Shown: in pieces, positions 1 to 5,622 of the stretch
Layout of the letters: each line of letters opens with the position of its first letter
Position numbering within the stretch: position 1 is the stretch's first letter
DNA from: Rhodospirillaceae bacterium
GTDB taxonomy: Bacteria > Pseudomonadota > Alphaproteobacteria > UBA8366
Direction: 5' to 3'
Assembly (NCBI GenBank): GCA_002711555.1
Contig: PARQ01000004.1
Location: 77,370-84,362, forward strand
Length of the DNA: 6,993 nucleotides
Notes under the pieces: model-generated
What the model saw: only the letters and a program-made list of their open reading frames with translations
Databases searched by the model: none
Told to the model about the DNA's origin: nothing
Made by a program: the position numbers and the translations under genes

Positions 1-549
1 AAGTCACTGTCAATAACCGTGGCAGGGTGCGGATATGGCTCCGGCAGCGATAAAAAAACCTGGAAGAAAGAAACTATGGACATAGCTCAAGATTTTCTCG
101 AGAATGGAATGAAAAATGCTGGGAAAAATTATGTGGAAGGTCCCACACGAGTACAATTTCAAAACAAGGACCCTCGTGGATATGAGGCTTTCGTCCAACG
201 TTTTAATGAACACTCGCCATTGGGTTCTGCAAACACATTTTTGGGAGTTCAGGGCAGAAGGCCTTCAGTATATGAGCTCCAAGAAAGCCTCCAGAAGCTA
301 GCTATACCTTGCCACATAATGACGGGTGACGAGGATGACCCATGCATCGAGCCGAATATTTGGATGAAGAAGATTATTCCATCGGCCTGGCTGAGTGTCT
401 TGCCTCAATCAGGTCACGCTATCAATCTTGAGGAGCAAACTCTCTTCAATCAACTTACGGCAAGCTTTTTTCAATCCGTAGAAAGTGGCCAGTTCCGGAA
501 TCGTGACCCACGCAGCCTAGGCAGAAACATATCTGGAATGGATCCGTAA
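1..549 (+). CDS. alpha/beta hydrolase, C-terminal part (5' truncated by window edge)
   Basis: The frame is open from base 1 to the TAA at 547-549, giving 182 visible residues. The N-terminal part, which would hold the oxyanion hole and the nucleophilic Ser elbow, lies outside the window. The first residues (KSLSITVAGCGYGS) look like the beta strand and loop that follow the nucleophile elbow. A helical cap-like segment comes next, then IMTGDEDDPC, which fits the strand carrying the acid residue. LPQSGHAINLEE fits the catalytic-His loop, followed by the usual amphipathic last helix. The GTG at 19 could serve as a start codon, but the frame continues upstream in a family-consistent way, so it is probably internal. 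The substrate cannot be told. The gene converges on the glycosyltransferase gene and may be a flanking gene rather than part of the glycan pathway. The fold assignment is fairly sure; the function is unknown. Confidence 0.8.
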   Translation, partial: KSLSITVAGCGYGSGSDKKTWKKETMDIAQDFLENGMKNAGKNYVEGPTRVQFQNKDPRGYEAFVQRFNEHSPLGSANTFLGVQGRRPSVYELQESLQKLAIPCHIMTGDEDDPCIEPNIWMKKIIPSAWLSVLPQSGHAINLEEQTLFNQLTASFFQSVESGQFRNRDPRSLGRNISGMDP

Positions 550-695
550 AGGTAGCTTGTCGAATTACTCCTCCGCAAGATTGTGCTCCTTCATCAGATC
601 GCTGGGAAACTACAATAGCTTTGTTAAAGAACAAGATTTAAATACCGCATACTGATTTTAACTAGCCTACAAAGAGTAAATGCAACACCTAAAAA

Positions 696-758
696 TGCCA
701 CGCAATTAATTTTTAAAAGAATAATTTCTTATTTATTAATGCATACTTTTGCGTGGCA
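696..758 (-). terminator. long-loop terminator-like hairpin after the GT39-like gene
   Basis: A perfect 10-bp inverted repeat pairs 749-758 with 696-705 (minus strand: TGCCACGCAA and TTGCGTGGCA). On the minus strand the second arm is followed at once by TTTTT, as in a Rho-independent terminator. The 43-base AT-rich loop contains a small inner hairpin (AAGAA-ATTA-TTCTT) and the TAA stop. The first arm lies inside the last codons of the glycosyltransferase gene. The long loop is unusual for an intrinsic terminator, so activity is inferred. Confidence 0.45.
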
Positions 759-2112
759 GCATTCTTTTCCAGACCTGCACCAAACCCAGAGATGCGCAGA
801 TAATCATTACCGGCTCAATCGGTAAGCGATATTTGGGTGAAGCTACTGGGCCATTAATGAGGAGGAAATATAATACAGCAAGTGACGCAAAAATAGCTGC
901 CCAAGGTCGGAGGCGATACAAGATAAAAAGGCCATAGATACTAAAAATTAATGAAAGAAAACTACCGAATACACCTACGAAGAAGAGCCAAAAATATAAT
1001 GGGCTGCTTTCTTCAAGATACTTCAAAACCTTTCTTAAGAAATTAGGAGCTTCTAGTTCGTAAAAGCTGTGACCTGAAAGAGAACGAACCCTAGTGTCGA
1101 TCAGCAACGCAGGGGTCGCAATATTGAGCGCCATTCCTTTAAGCCATGCAGTTACTATAGCCACAATTGAACTGTCGCGAAGCTCGGACAGCGCGACAGA
1201 AGTTAAGATATTATTTACAACGAACGGATTAGGCTCGTCGCTACCTCGACGTTTGCGTTCAACCTCATAAGATTTACGAATCTTTGCTTTTGTTTTTTCA
1301 AACGATACTCCAGTCTCAAACTTTTTTACGGGTGGCAAAACCCAGTAGGCTAAGTGTGTCCCTGTTTGAGCACTCAAGCCCCAGCTATTAAATTTGATTA
1401 AATTATGCGCAAATATAGGTACAAGCATAAGTACCGCTGGCAACAAAAATACAAAAACAAGCAGCATAACACGCCGTTTATTGACACCGTGGTGGTGCGA
1501 AATGCCAACCATGGCGATTGCAAGCACAGGCACTAAAAATTGAGCAATAGGCCTAGTGCAGACGGCAAGCCCAACTAAAATTCCAGAAATAATAGCAGCT
1601 TTTAAACTCGGTTTGGCGAGAAATTTAGCCGCCCAATACAGCAATCCTGTAAATAATAGGACAAACAATGTGTCGTTAAGGACCAGGTTACTGTGGATAA
1701 TTAAGTTAGGCCAAAAAGCTGCCAAAAGTCCCGCAACAAGTCCGACCCGCCGATCCAAATAACATCCAAGCAAACCCAGTATAACGCACGTCATACCATC
1801 GAAAAATGAATTGAGTATTACTATAAAAATTGGGGCACCTAACCCCAAGCCTTGCATTAACGCTACCAATAGTGGATAGGCGGGCACTCTTTCTACATAA
1901 GCAACCCCAGTTGGAAATCCTTCCATCAAACCTAAAGCGCGCGCCCACTCGTTGGAAAAAGTAAAAAAGAACGAGTCCTCTATTACGAAAGCACCTCCAC
2001 TGACTGAGAGATGCGCTACATTAATGCTCCGCACAAGAATGGCTATACAAAAAATAGTGCGAAGAGGATGCTCAGTGAAGGTTACCAAAATTTTTGTTTT
2101 TTCTTCGGTCAA
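736..2112 (-). CDS. GT39-like (GT-C fold) membrane glycosyltransferase
   Basis: The product is a 458-residue polytopic membrane protein of the ArnT/PMT-like class, which moves a sugar from a polyprenyl-phosphate donor to an acceptor on the periplasmic side. Hydrophobic segments lie near residues 17-33, 94-118, 122-138, 146-163, 171-204, 213-236, 313-333, 372-399, 405-421 and 432-447. The first external loop carries the acidic pair E45-D46, which fits the GT-C catalytic acid motif. R75-x-P-x-Y-P-L-L follows, in the usual place for this family. CTRP at 185-188 and YRLPIEP near 428-434 are also family-typical. A charged stretch (about 263-295) sits in a predicted soluble loop. The start is TTG, chosen because GGAGGG lies 4 bases upstream and the N-terminus is short before the first membrane segment. 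The gene is separated from the GT2/dehydratase pair by 501 bases, so it probably has its own promoter, though none is clear. The class is sure; the sugar and acceptor are unknown. Confidence 0.85.
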   Translation of the reverse strand: MTEEKTKILVTFTEHPLRTIFCIAILVRSINVAHLSVSGGAFVIEDSFFFTFSNEWARALGLMEGFPTGVAYVERVPAYPLLVALMQGLGLGAPIFIVILNSFFDGMTCVILGLLGCYLDRRVGLVAGLLAAFWPNLIIHSNLVLNDTLFVLLFTGLLYWAAKFLAKPSLKAAIISGILVGLAVCTRPIAQFLVPVLAIAMVGISHHHGVNKRRVMLLVFVFLLPAVLMLVPIFAHNLIKFNSWGLSAQTGTHLAYWVLPPVKKFETGVSFEKTKAKIRKSYEVERKRRGSDEPNPFVVNNILTSVALSELRDSSIVAIVTAWLKGMALNIATPALLIDTRVRSLSGHSFYELEAPNFLRKVLKYLEESSPLYFWLFFVGVFGSFLSLIFSIYGLFILYRLRPWAAIFASLAVLYFLLINGPVASPKYRLPIEPVMIICASLGLVQVWKRMLPRKSMH

Positions 2113-2116
2113 TGCA

Positions 2117-2122
2117 CCCTCC
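2117..2122 (-). promoter_or_regulatory. ribosome binding site that fixes the TTG start of the GT39-like gene
   Basis: On the minus strand GGAGGG stands 4 bases before the TTG codon at 2110-2112. It is the strongest Shine-Dalgarno match in front of any gene in this window. No ATG lies nearby in the right frame, so the TTG start is favoured. Confidence 0.7.
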
Positions 2123-2316
2123 GATAAACTTTAAGAGACCGCCCTCATTTTTTTGCCGTGACAGGTTGCGCCGCTGCAGCTTTGATAATAGCTTTGCACA
2201 GAGAGAATAGCTCACATAAATTAAAACTAAATATGAGAATTTTCAAAGATCTGAAAGCGTTTCGAAAGCTAATCAATCTGCCAGGTTTCTATTGTCAGAT
2301 CATTTCTGTTCAGAGG

Positions 2317-2343
2317 GCGCTCCTTACGGGGCGCATTTTCGTT
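2317..2343 (+). terminator. possible Rho-independent terminator in the intergenic gap
   Basis: GCGCTCC (2317-2323), loop TTAC and GGGGCGC (2328-2334) form a 7-bp stem with one G-U pair when read on the plus strand. It is followed by ATTTTCGTT. The G-U becomes an A-C mismatch on the minus strand, so the plus reading is better. No plus-strand gene upstream needs it; it could end a small RNA or be a remnant, or be chance. Confidence 0.25.
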
Positions 2344-2613
2344 CCATGATTCATCATTTAACTGTCACGCTTGATCAGCAGATAACTCACGTCACTTCAG
2401 ACCGAAAAGACCCAAGATATAACGACCCAATGCTTAACGTGTGAGTGACTAGCGCAGTTGCAAGACTGATGCGAGCCATGGGGTTTCAATTGCTAGTAGC
2501 AAAATTTCTTATCCTAACAGTGCCGTTTTTAGGAAATCCTAAACTAAAGCAATCAAATCTCGAGTAACATGAGTGACGCACATTGCATTGATTAGATCCT
2601 AGCGTAATTAAAC

Positions 2614-3363
2614 TCAGCAATCTAAATTATCAATTATAAGCAACCTGCGTTTAAATAAGCGCAGCCAACTAAGCTTGAACATAAGCAATACGCTTTTGAT
2701 CATATGTCTAATTTCCATTTTTGAATGTCCATAAACCCGGCCAGGTAATTCAATCGGAACTTCCGCGATCGTATAACTGTTCAAGTGTAAAATTGTAAGA
2801 CTGGTAAAGAAAAATTCATAGTCGGATGCTTTAACAAGTTCGAACACGCGACGATCAATACGGTCTAGCCTGTAAACACGAAAAGCGCCTGTTGCATCAT
2901 AGTTATGCCGCAATAGCAATCTCGTCATTAAATGGCCGAGGTGTGTAAGTACTTTTCTAAAAAAATTCCACTCAGCAAGACTGTTCTTTAGCTTGAAGCG
3001 AGTACCTATAACGATGTCTGAATCATTGCTAGCATCCAGAAATACCGGAATGTCCTCGGGTTTGTGAACTAAGTCAGTGTCCATGGTAATAAGAACATCG
3101 TAGCCCATATCGTAGGCGCGTTTTATGCCCTCCAAATGGGCACCTCCTATTCCACTTTTTGCAGGCCTATGCACGACCGATATAGTTGCATCTTCTTCTG
3201 CAAAACGATCAACAATATCGCCCGTCCCATCTGTGGAGCTGTCATCAAGAAACATTATATCTGCTTGCACACGAATTGCCCTAATTCGATCTCTCATTTC
3301 TTTTACATGGCCAGCCTCATTATAAGTTGGCAGAAAGATGAGTATGCGATTAGCCATTCTCAT
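2614..3363 (-). CDS. GT2 glycosyltransferase, polyprenol-phosphate mannose/sugar synthase (DPM1-like)
   Basis: The 249-residue protein has the DPM1-type GT2 layout. It would transfer a sugar from GDP- or UDP-sugar to polyprenyl phosphate on the cytoplasmic face of the inner membrane. Visible motifs in order are LPTYNE (11-16), DDSSTDGT (40-47), the metal-binding D95-T-D97 in MDTDL, GTRF (120-123), TGAFRVYR (158-165), YEFFF (182-186) and PGRVYGHSKM (207-216). The last is the R-x3-GxSKM signature of this group. No C-terminal membrane helices follow, so it is the single-domain form; a basic, partly hydrophobic tail (224-243) may bind the membrane. The ATG overlaps the stop of the upstream dehydratase gene as ATGA (3360-3363), so the two are translationally coupled. 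A second ATG two codons later is an alternative start. Its lipid-linked product is the type of donor a GT-C enzyme such as the 736-2112 protein uses. The sugar specificity is not proven. Confidence 0.88.
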   Translation of the reverse strand: MRMANRILIFLPTYNEAGHVKEMRDRIRAIRVQADIMFLDDSSTDGTGDIVDRFAEEDATISVVHRPAKSGIGGAHLEGIKRAYDMGYDVLITMDTDLVHKPEDIPVFLDASNDSDIVIGTRFKLKNSLAEWNFFRKVLTHLGHLMTRLLLRHNYDATGAFRVYRLDRIDRRVFELVKASDYEFFFTSLTILHLNSYTIAEVPIELPGRVYGHSKMEIRHMIKSVLLMFKLSWLRLFKRRLLIIDNLDC

Positions 3364-4337
3364 ACAACCTGCCCAGAGAATTCCGCTGCAATCATATCTA
3401 GAATAATCTGCTCAAAGGATTTTTTGGGTGCCCATCCAGTAGCTTTTTTGAGCTTTGCTGATGACCCAACTAATGTTCGTTTCCGACTAGATTTGGTTAT
3501 AAGCTTAGGCTCCACTTCGACATATTTTTTGGCGTCTAATTTTAAGGCATTAAAAACAAATTCGACAAATTCTCCAACCGAATGTGTTTCCCCGCTGGCC
3601 ACGATAAAATCATCAGCTGTATCTATGCTTAGGATGGCTCTCATTGCCTCGACAGTATCTTCAGCAGCCCCCCAGTCCACCATTGCGCTTAGGTCGCCAA
3701 GCTTTAACTTATCAAGTTTGCCTTGTTTGATTGCTACTGCTGATTTTATCACTTTCCGCCCAACGAAATCGGGCGACCGCCTTGGAGATTCGTGATTGTA
3801 GAGAATACCATTGGAGCAATAAAGACCATGTTGGTTCCTATAAAGACGACAGACCTCAATGCCTGCCACTTTTGTAATCCCGTAGACATTAATAGGCCGG
3901 AACGGGGTTTTTTCGTTTTGCGGCACAATAACAGGGTCTCCAAATACGTGTGAAGATGCAGCATAAAACAAGCGAGCCCTCGGACTCCAAGTCCGCATCG
4001 CATCAAGAAAATTGGCCAAGCCAGTTATATGAATGTCTATACTGTGTTTAAGCGATACATTCGTATTTTCCAATTTACTCTCAGACGACTGATGATATGC
4101 CGGGAGATAATAGATTTGGTGAGGATTGACTTCTTTTATGAGCGCCGACACGGAATCGGGGTCAAGTAGAGAGAATGGCCGTATCGTTGTTTCCCAAGGT
4201 AGCAAAACACCAGATCGAGTGATGCCGACAAACTCAATACCATCGGACAATAGCGAGCGACCAAGATAGTAGCCATCTTGGCCTGCACTACCTACTATCA
4301 TCGCCGTGATCGCCGGATTTTTTCGCATAGCTAGCAT
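3360..4337 (-). CDS. GDP-mannose 4,6-dehydratase-like extended SDR with altered catalytic triad
   Basis: This 325-residue NAD(P)-dependent extended SDR follows the GDP-mannose 4,6-dehydratase (GMD) pattern. It has the GMD-type nucleotide loop G16-S-A-G19-Q-D-G22, Y152-G-I-T-K156 as the YxxxK pair, NGILYNHESPRR (176-187), LGDLSAMVDWG (213-223) and ASGETHSV (247-254). All are recognisable GMD landmarks. In E. coli GMD the catalytic residues are T132, E134, Y156 and K160. With a constant offset of 4, the residues here are S128, H130, Y152 and K156, so the catalytic Glu is His. The RRSS stretch after the second strand of GMD is also missing, and the protein is somewhat shorter than usual GMDs. 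It may be a dehydratase variant, or an epimerase or reductase acting on a GDP-sugar. ATG at 4335-4337 is used; a second ATG lies three codons later, and neither has a good Shine-Dalgarno. It is first in the leftward pair with the GT2. Confidence 0.8.
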   Translation of the reverse strand: MLAMRKNPAITAMIVGSAGQDGYYLGRSLLSDGIEFVGITRSGVLLPWETTIRPFSLLDPDSVSALIKEVNPHQIYYLPAYHQSSESKLENTNVSLKHSIDIHITGLANFLDAMRTWSPRARLFYAASSHVFGDPVIVPQNEKTPFRPINVYGITKVAGIEVCRLYRNQHGLYCSNGILYNHESPRRSPDFVGRKVIKSAVAIKQGKLDKLKLGDLSAMVDWGAAEDTVEAMRAILSIDTADDFIVASGETHSVGEFVEFVFNALKLDAKKYVEVEPKLITKSSRKRTLVGSSAKLKKATGWAPKKSFEQIILDMIAAEFSGQVV

Positions 4338-4377
4338 TATTGCGCTTTACTAGCTAATAGCTAGTGGTCACGCAATA
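4338..4377. repeat. nested inverted repeat abutting the GMD-like start codon, candidate operator or mRNA hairpin
   Basis: The inner dyad ACTAGCTA-A-TAGCTAGT (4349-4365) is perfect over 8 bp per arm. The outer arms TATTGCG (4338-4344) and CGCAATA (4371-4377) are also perfect and share almost the same centre (4357 and 4357.5). Gaps of 4 and 5 bases separate inner and outer arms. A third TAGCTAG copy lies at 4328-4334 inside the first codons. The dyad ends directly at the ATG of the minus-strand gene, and a possible -10 (TATTAG, minus strand) falls inside it. It could bind a dimeric regulator or form an RNA hairpin that hides the start region. Its function is inferred. Confidence 0.55.
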
Positions 4378-4397
4378 CCGAAAGCGTACAGAAGTAG

Positions 4398-4425
4398 TTG
4401 CCAGACCTACACGATAGCCTATTAT
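4398..4425 (+). promoter_or_regulatory. sigma70-type promoter for the cupin-SDR-methyltransferase operon
   Basis: The -35 TTGCCA (4398-4403) matches the consensus in 5 of 6 bases. After a 16-base spacer, the -10 TATTAT (4420-4425) also matches in 5 of 6. Transcription would start near 4432, leaving about 37 bases before the ATG at 4469. This argues against the GTG at 4436 as the start. The nested dyad lies just upstream, so one regulator could act on both divergent units. Confidence 0.55.
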
Positions 4426-4468
4426 CCTCCCTTGCGTGATTTGTTTGAACGAGTTAGATGGATACAGA

Positions 4469-4894
4469 ATGGCACAGGTAAAGCCCAAAAAAGATTCCGA
4501 TAGGTCATATGGGAAGGTAGAAATCCTTCGACCAACCTGTAATCTGGACACGGTGAGAGATGGTCGCGGTGGTATCTTCACATGGGTGCCACCCGAGCCC
4601 ATTGTTGAATTTAATATGCTATATTTTAGGCCAGGCAAAACTCGTGGATTTCATTATCACCCACATTTTATAGAATATCTTTTAGTTGCAGATGGTTCAG
4701 GGGTGTTGGTTACTCGCGAGGACCCCGAAAATTCTGAATGCGAGGAATTCATTCATTTAAGCAAAGGAGTTTGCACAAGAACGGAAACCAACGTCTACCA
4801 TACAGTCTACGCAATTACGGACATGACATTAATTGCAATGCTCACTCATCGTTGGGACCATTCAGATCCACCAATAATTCGTGTAGACAACTAA
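4469..4894 (+). CDS. cupin-fold sugar-nucleotide epimerase/isomerase candidate
   Basis: The 141-residue protein has a single small cupin fold. Motif 1 is G60-F-H62-Y-H64-x4-E69 followed by LLVADGSG, and motif 2 is NVYHTVYAI with H111. The three His and one Glu are in place for a metal site. The pattern resembles the cupin domain of the capsule enzyme CapF and other RmlC/WxcM-related sugar proteins. Those act on 4-keto sugar nucleotides by 3- or 5-epimerisation, retro-aldol or ketoisomerisation. ATG at 4469 is chosen because it follows a weak GGA and because the promoter lies just upstream; the frame also extends to a GTG at 4436 with no ribosome binding site. The next gene, a short SDR, starts 8 bases after the stop, so the two are surely cotranscribed. 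The fold is fairly sure; the reaction is inferred from its neighbours. Confidence 0.72.
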   Translation: MAQVKPKKDSDRSYGKVEILRPTCNLDTVRDGRGGIFTWVPPEPIVEFNMLYFRPGKTRGFHYHPHFIEYLLVADGSGVLVTREDPENSECEEFIHLSKGVCTRTETNVYHTVYAITDMTLIAMLTHRWDHSDPPIIRVDN

Positions 4895-4902
4895 GTTTCG
4901 CG

Positions 4903-5622
4903 ATGCGTCGAATAGCCCTCATTGGAGCAAACGGTTTCGTAGGCAGTTCTATAGCCCGAGGCTTTATTGCAAATCGAAATACCGATCTCGTTGCAGTAAC
5001 CCGAGCAAATTACGAAGTAGCGCGTATCGATGGATACTATGACATCCTCATTAATGCAGCTATGCCCTCCAAACGCTTCTGGGCCCAGCAGGAGCCAGCA
5101 AAGGATTTTTCTGAAACGACAGAAAAAACTTTCAAGTTGGTTAATGATTGGAATTGGGGAAAGATGATTCAAATCAGCTCAATTTCAGCACGTAGCCAGC
5201 TTAACACTGTATATGGACGAAATAAGGCATCTGCAGAAAAGCTAGTTGAGTTTGGCGACAACCTCATATTACGATTGGGGCCAATGTATGGCGATGGCCT
5301 CGACAAAGGGGTTTTAATTGATATTCTTCAAAATAAGACGGTTTTTGTTGCACGCAATAGTCACTATTGTTTTGCCCCGATTGAATGGATAGGAGAATGG
5401 ATTGTACGCAACCTAGATACCACCGGGGTGATGGATCTTGGAGCAAATGAGGCCATAACGGTTGGCGAAGTTGCAGATGCCGTAAATTCAAATTCAGTAT
5501 TCCAAGGGGAGATCGATAATCAAGTTTTAAGCAGCCCGATAATTGATGCGCCGCTAGCCAAAGGAGCCATAGAATTTGTTAATAGGCTGAAGCTAAAAAA
5601 GGGCCGAGATGAAAATAACTAA
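4903..5622 (+). CDS. short NAD-dependent epimerase/dehydratase (sugar 4-ketoreductase-like)
   Basis: The 239-residue SDR opens with the Rossmann motif G8-A-N-G11-F-V-G14. NAAMPS (51-56) follows the fourth strand, ISSIS (91-95) holds the active-site Ser, Y104-G-R-N-K108 is the YxxxK pair, and RLGPMYG (124-130) is the usual strand and loop after the active site. It is shorter than typical extended SDRs of about 300 residues, mainly between strand 2 and strand 4 and in the substrate-binding C-terminal half. This is more like 4-ketoreductases of the RmlD or Fcl/CapF type than dehydratases; no dehydratase TDE motif is present. The frame extends upstream to 4738 across the cupin gene, but family homology begins at ATG 4903, 8 bases after the cupin stop. 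The ribosome binding site is weak. Its last 14 bases overlap the methyltransferase gene. The likely role is final 4-keto reduction of the sugar nucleotide. Confidence 0.8.
   Translation: MRRIALIGANGFVGSSIARGFIANRNTDLVAVTRANYEVARIDGYYDILINAAMPSKRFWAQQEPAKDFSETTEKTFKLVNDWNWGKMIQISSISARSQLNTVYGRNKASAEKLVEFGDNLILRLGPMYGDGLDKGVLIDILQNKTVFVARNSHYCFAPIEWIGEWIVRNLDTTGVMDLGANEAITVGEVADAVNSNSVFQGEIDNQVLSSPIIDAPLAKGAIEFVNRLKLKKGRDENN

Larger units (their letters stand above)
2113..2613. other. 501-base intergenic region without a convincing gene
   Basis: This gap lies between the GT39-like start and the GT2 stop, both on the minus strand. It holds the GT39 ribosome binding site, a terminator-like hairpin at 2317-2343 and a 16-base dyad (TTTAGGA-AA-TCCTAAA, 2528-2543). 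On the plus strand one frame is open from 2220 to 2567 except for a single TGA at 2442-2444. On the minus strand a 31-codon open piece (2269-2364) reads like a protein C-terminus, with SWNENAPRKERPLN in its middle. None of these matches a family I recognise. Decayed gene remnants are a fair guess. I see no tRNA and no clear insertion-sequence ends. A very weak -35/-10 pair (TTGCAC 2194-2199, 17 bases, TAAATT 2217-2222) faces right. Confidence 0.5.

Noticed and set aside
582..630. Minus-strand piece reading FPSDLMKEHNLAEE as a gene remnant between the hydrolase and GT39 genes
   Set aside because: Only 14 codons lie between stops and no family is recognised; chance is a sufficient explanation.
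2158..2349. 63-codon plus-strand frame in the intergenic gap
   Set aside because: No ribosome binding site, no recognised motif, and it overlaps the terminator-like hairpin and another equally open frame.
2528..2543. Dyad TTTAGGA-AA-TCCTAAA as GT2 terminator
   Set aside because: No T-run follows on either strand and it is about 70 bases past the stop; it could be a protein site, but there is no gene start beside it.
3136..3795. 219-codon plus-strand reading frame opposite the GT2 and dehydratase genes
   Set aside because: It lies fully antisense to two genes with clear family motifs, spans their junction, and its translation shows no recognisable domain.
4349..4365. TrpR-type operator, suggested by the CTAG half-sites
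   Set aside because: The CTAG tetramers are 7 bases apart here, against 4 in the known TrpR operator, and no tryptophan gene is near.
4338..4377. Integron attC site
   Set aside because: The arms lack the RYYYAAC/GTTRRRY core sites, and no integrase or cassette array is present.
4436..4468. GTG at 4436 as start of the cupin gene
   Set aside because: It has no Shine-Dalgarno and would lie only about 4 bases after the predicted transcription start; ATG 4469 fits better.
4738..4902. Upstream extension of the short SDR over the cupin gene
   Set aside because: The extra 55 residues are an out-of-frame reading of the cupin coding sequence; the Rossmann strand begins right after ATG 4903.
5264..5491. 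Minus-strand 75-codon frame inside the SDR gene
   Set aside because: Antisense to a gene with clear motifs; low-complexity Leu/Gln/Arg-rich translation typical of shadow frames.
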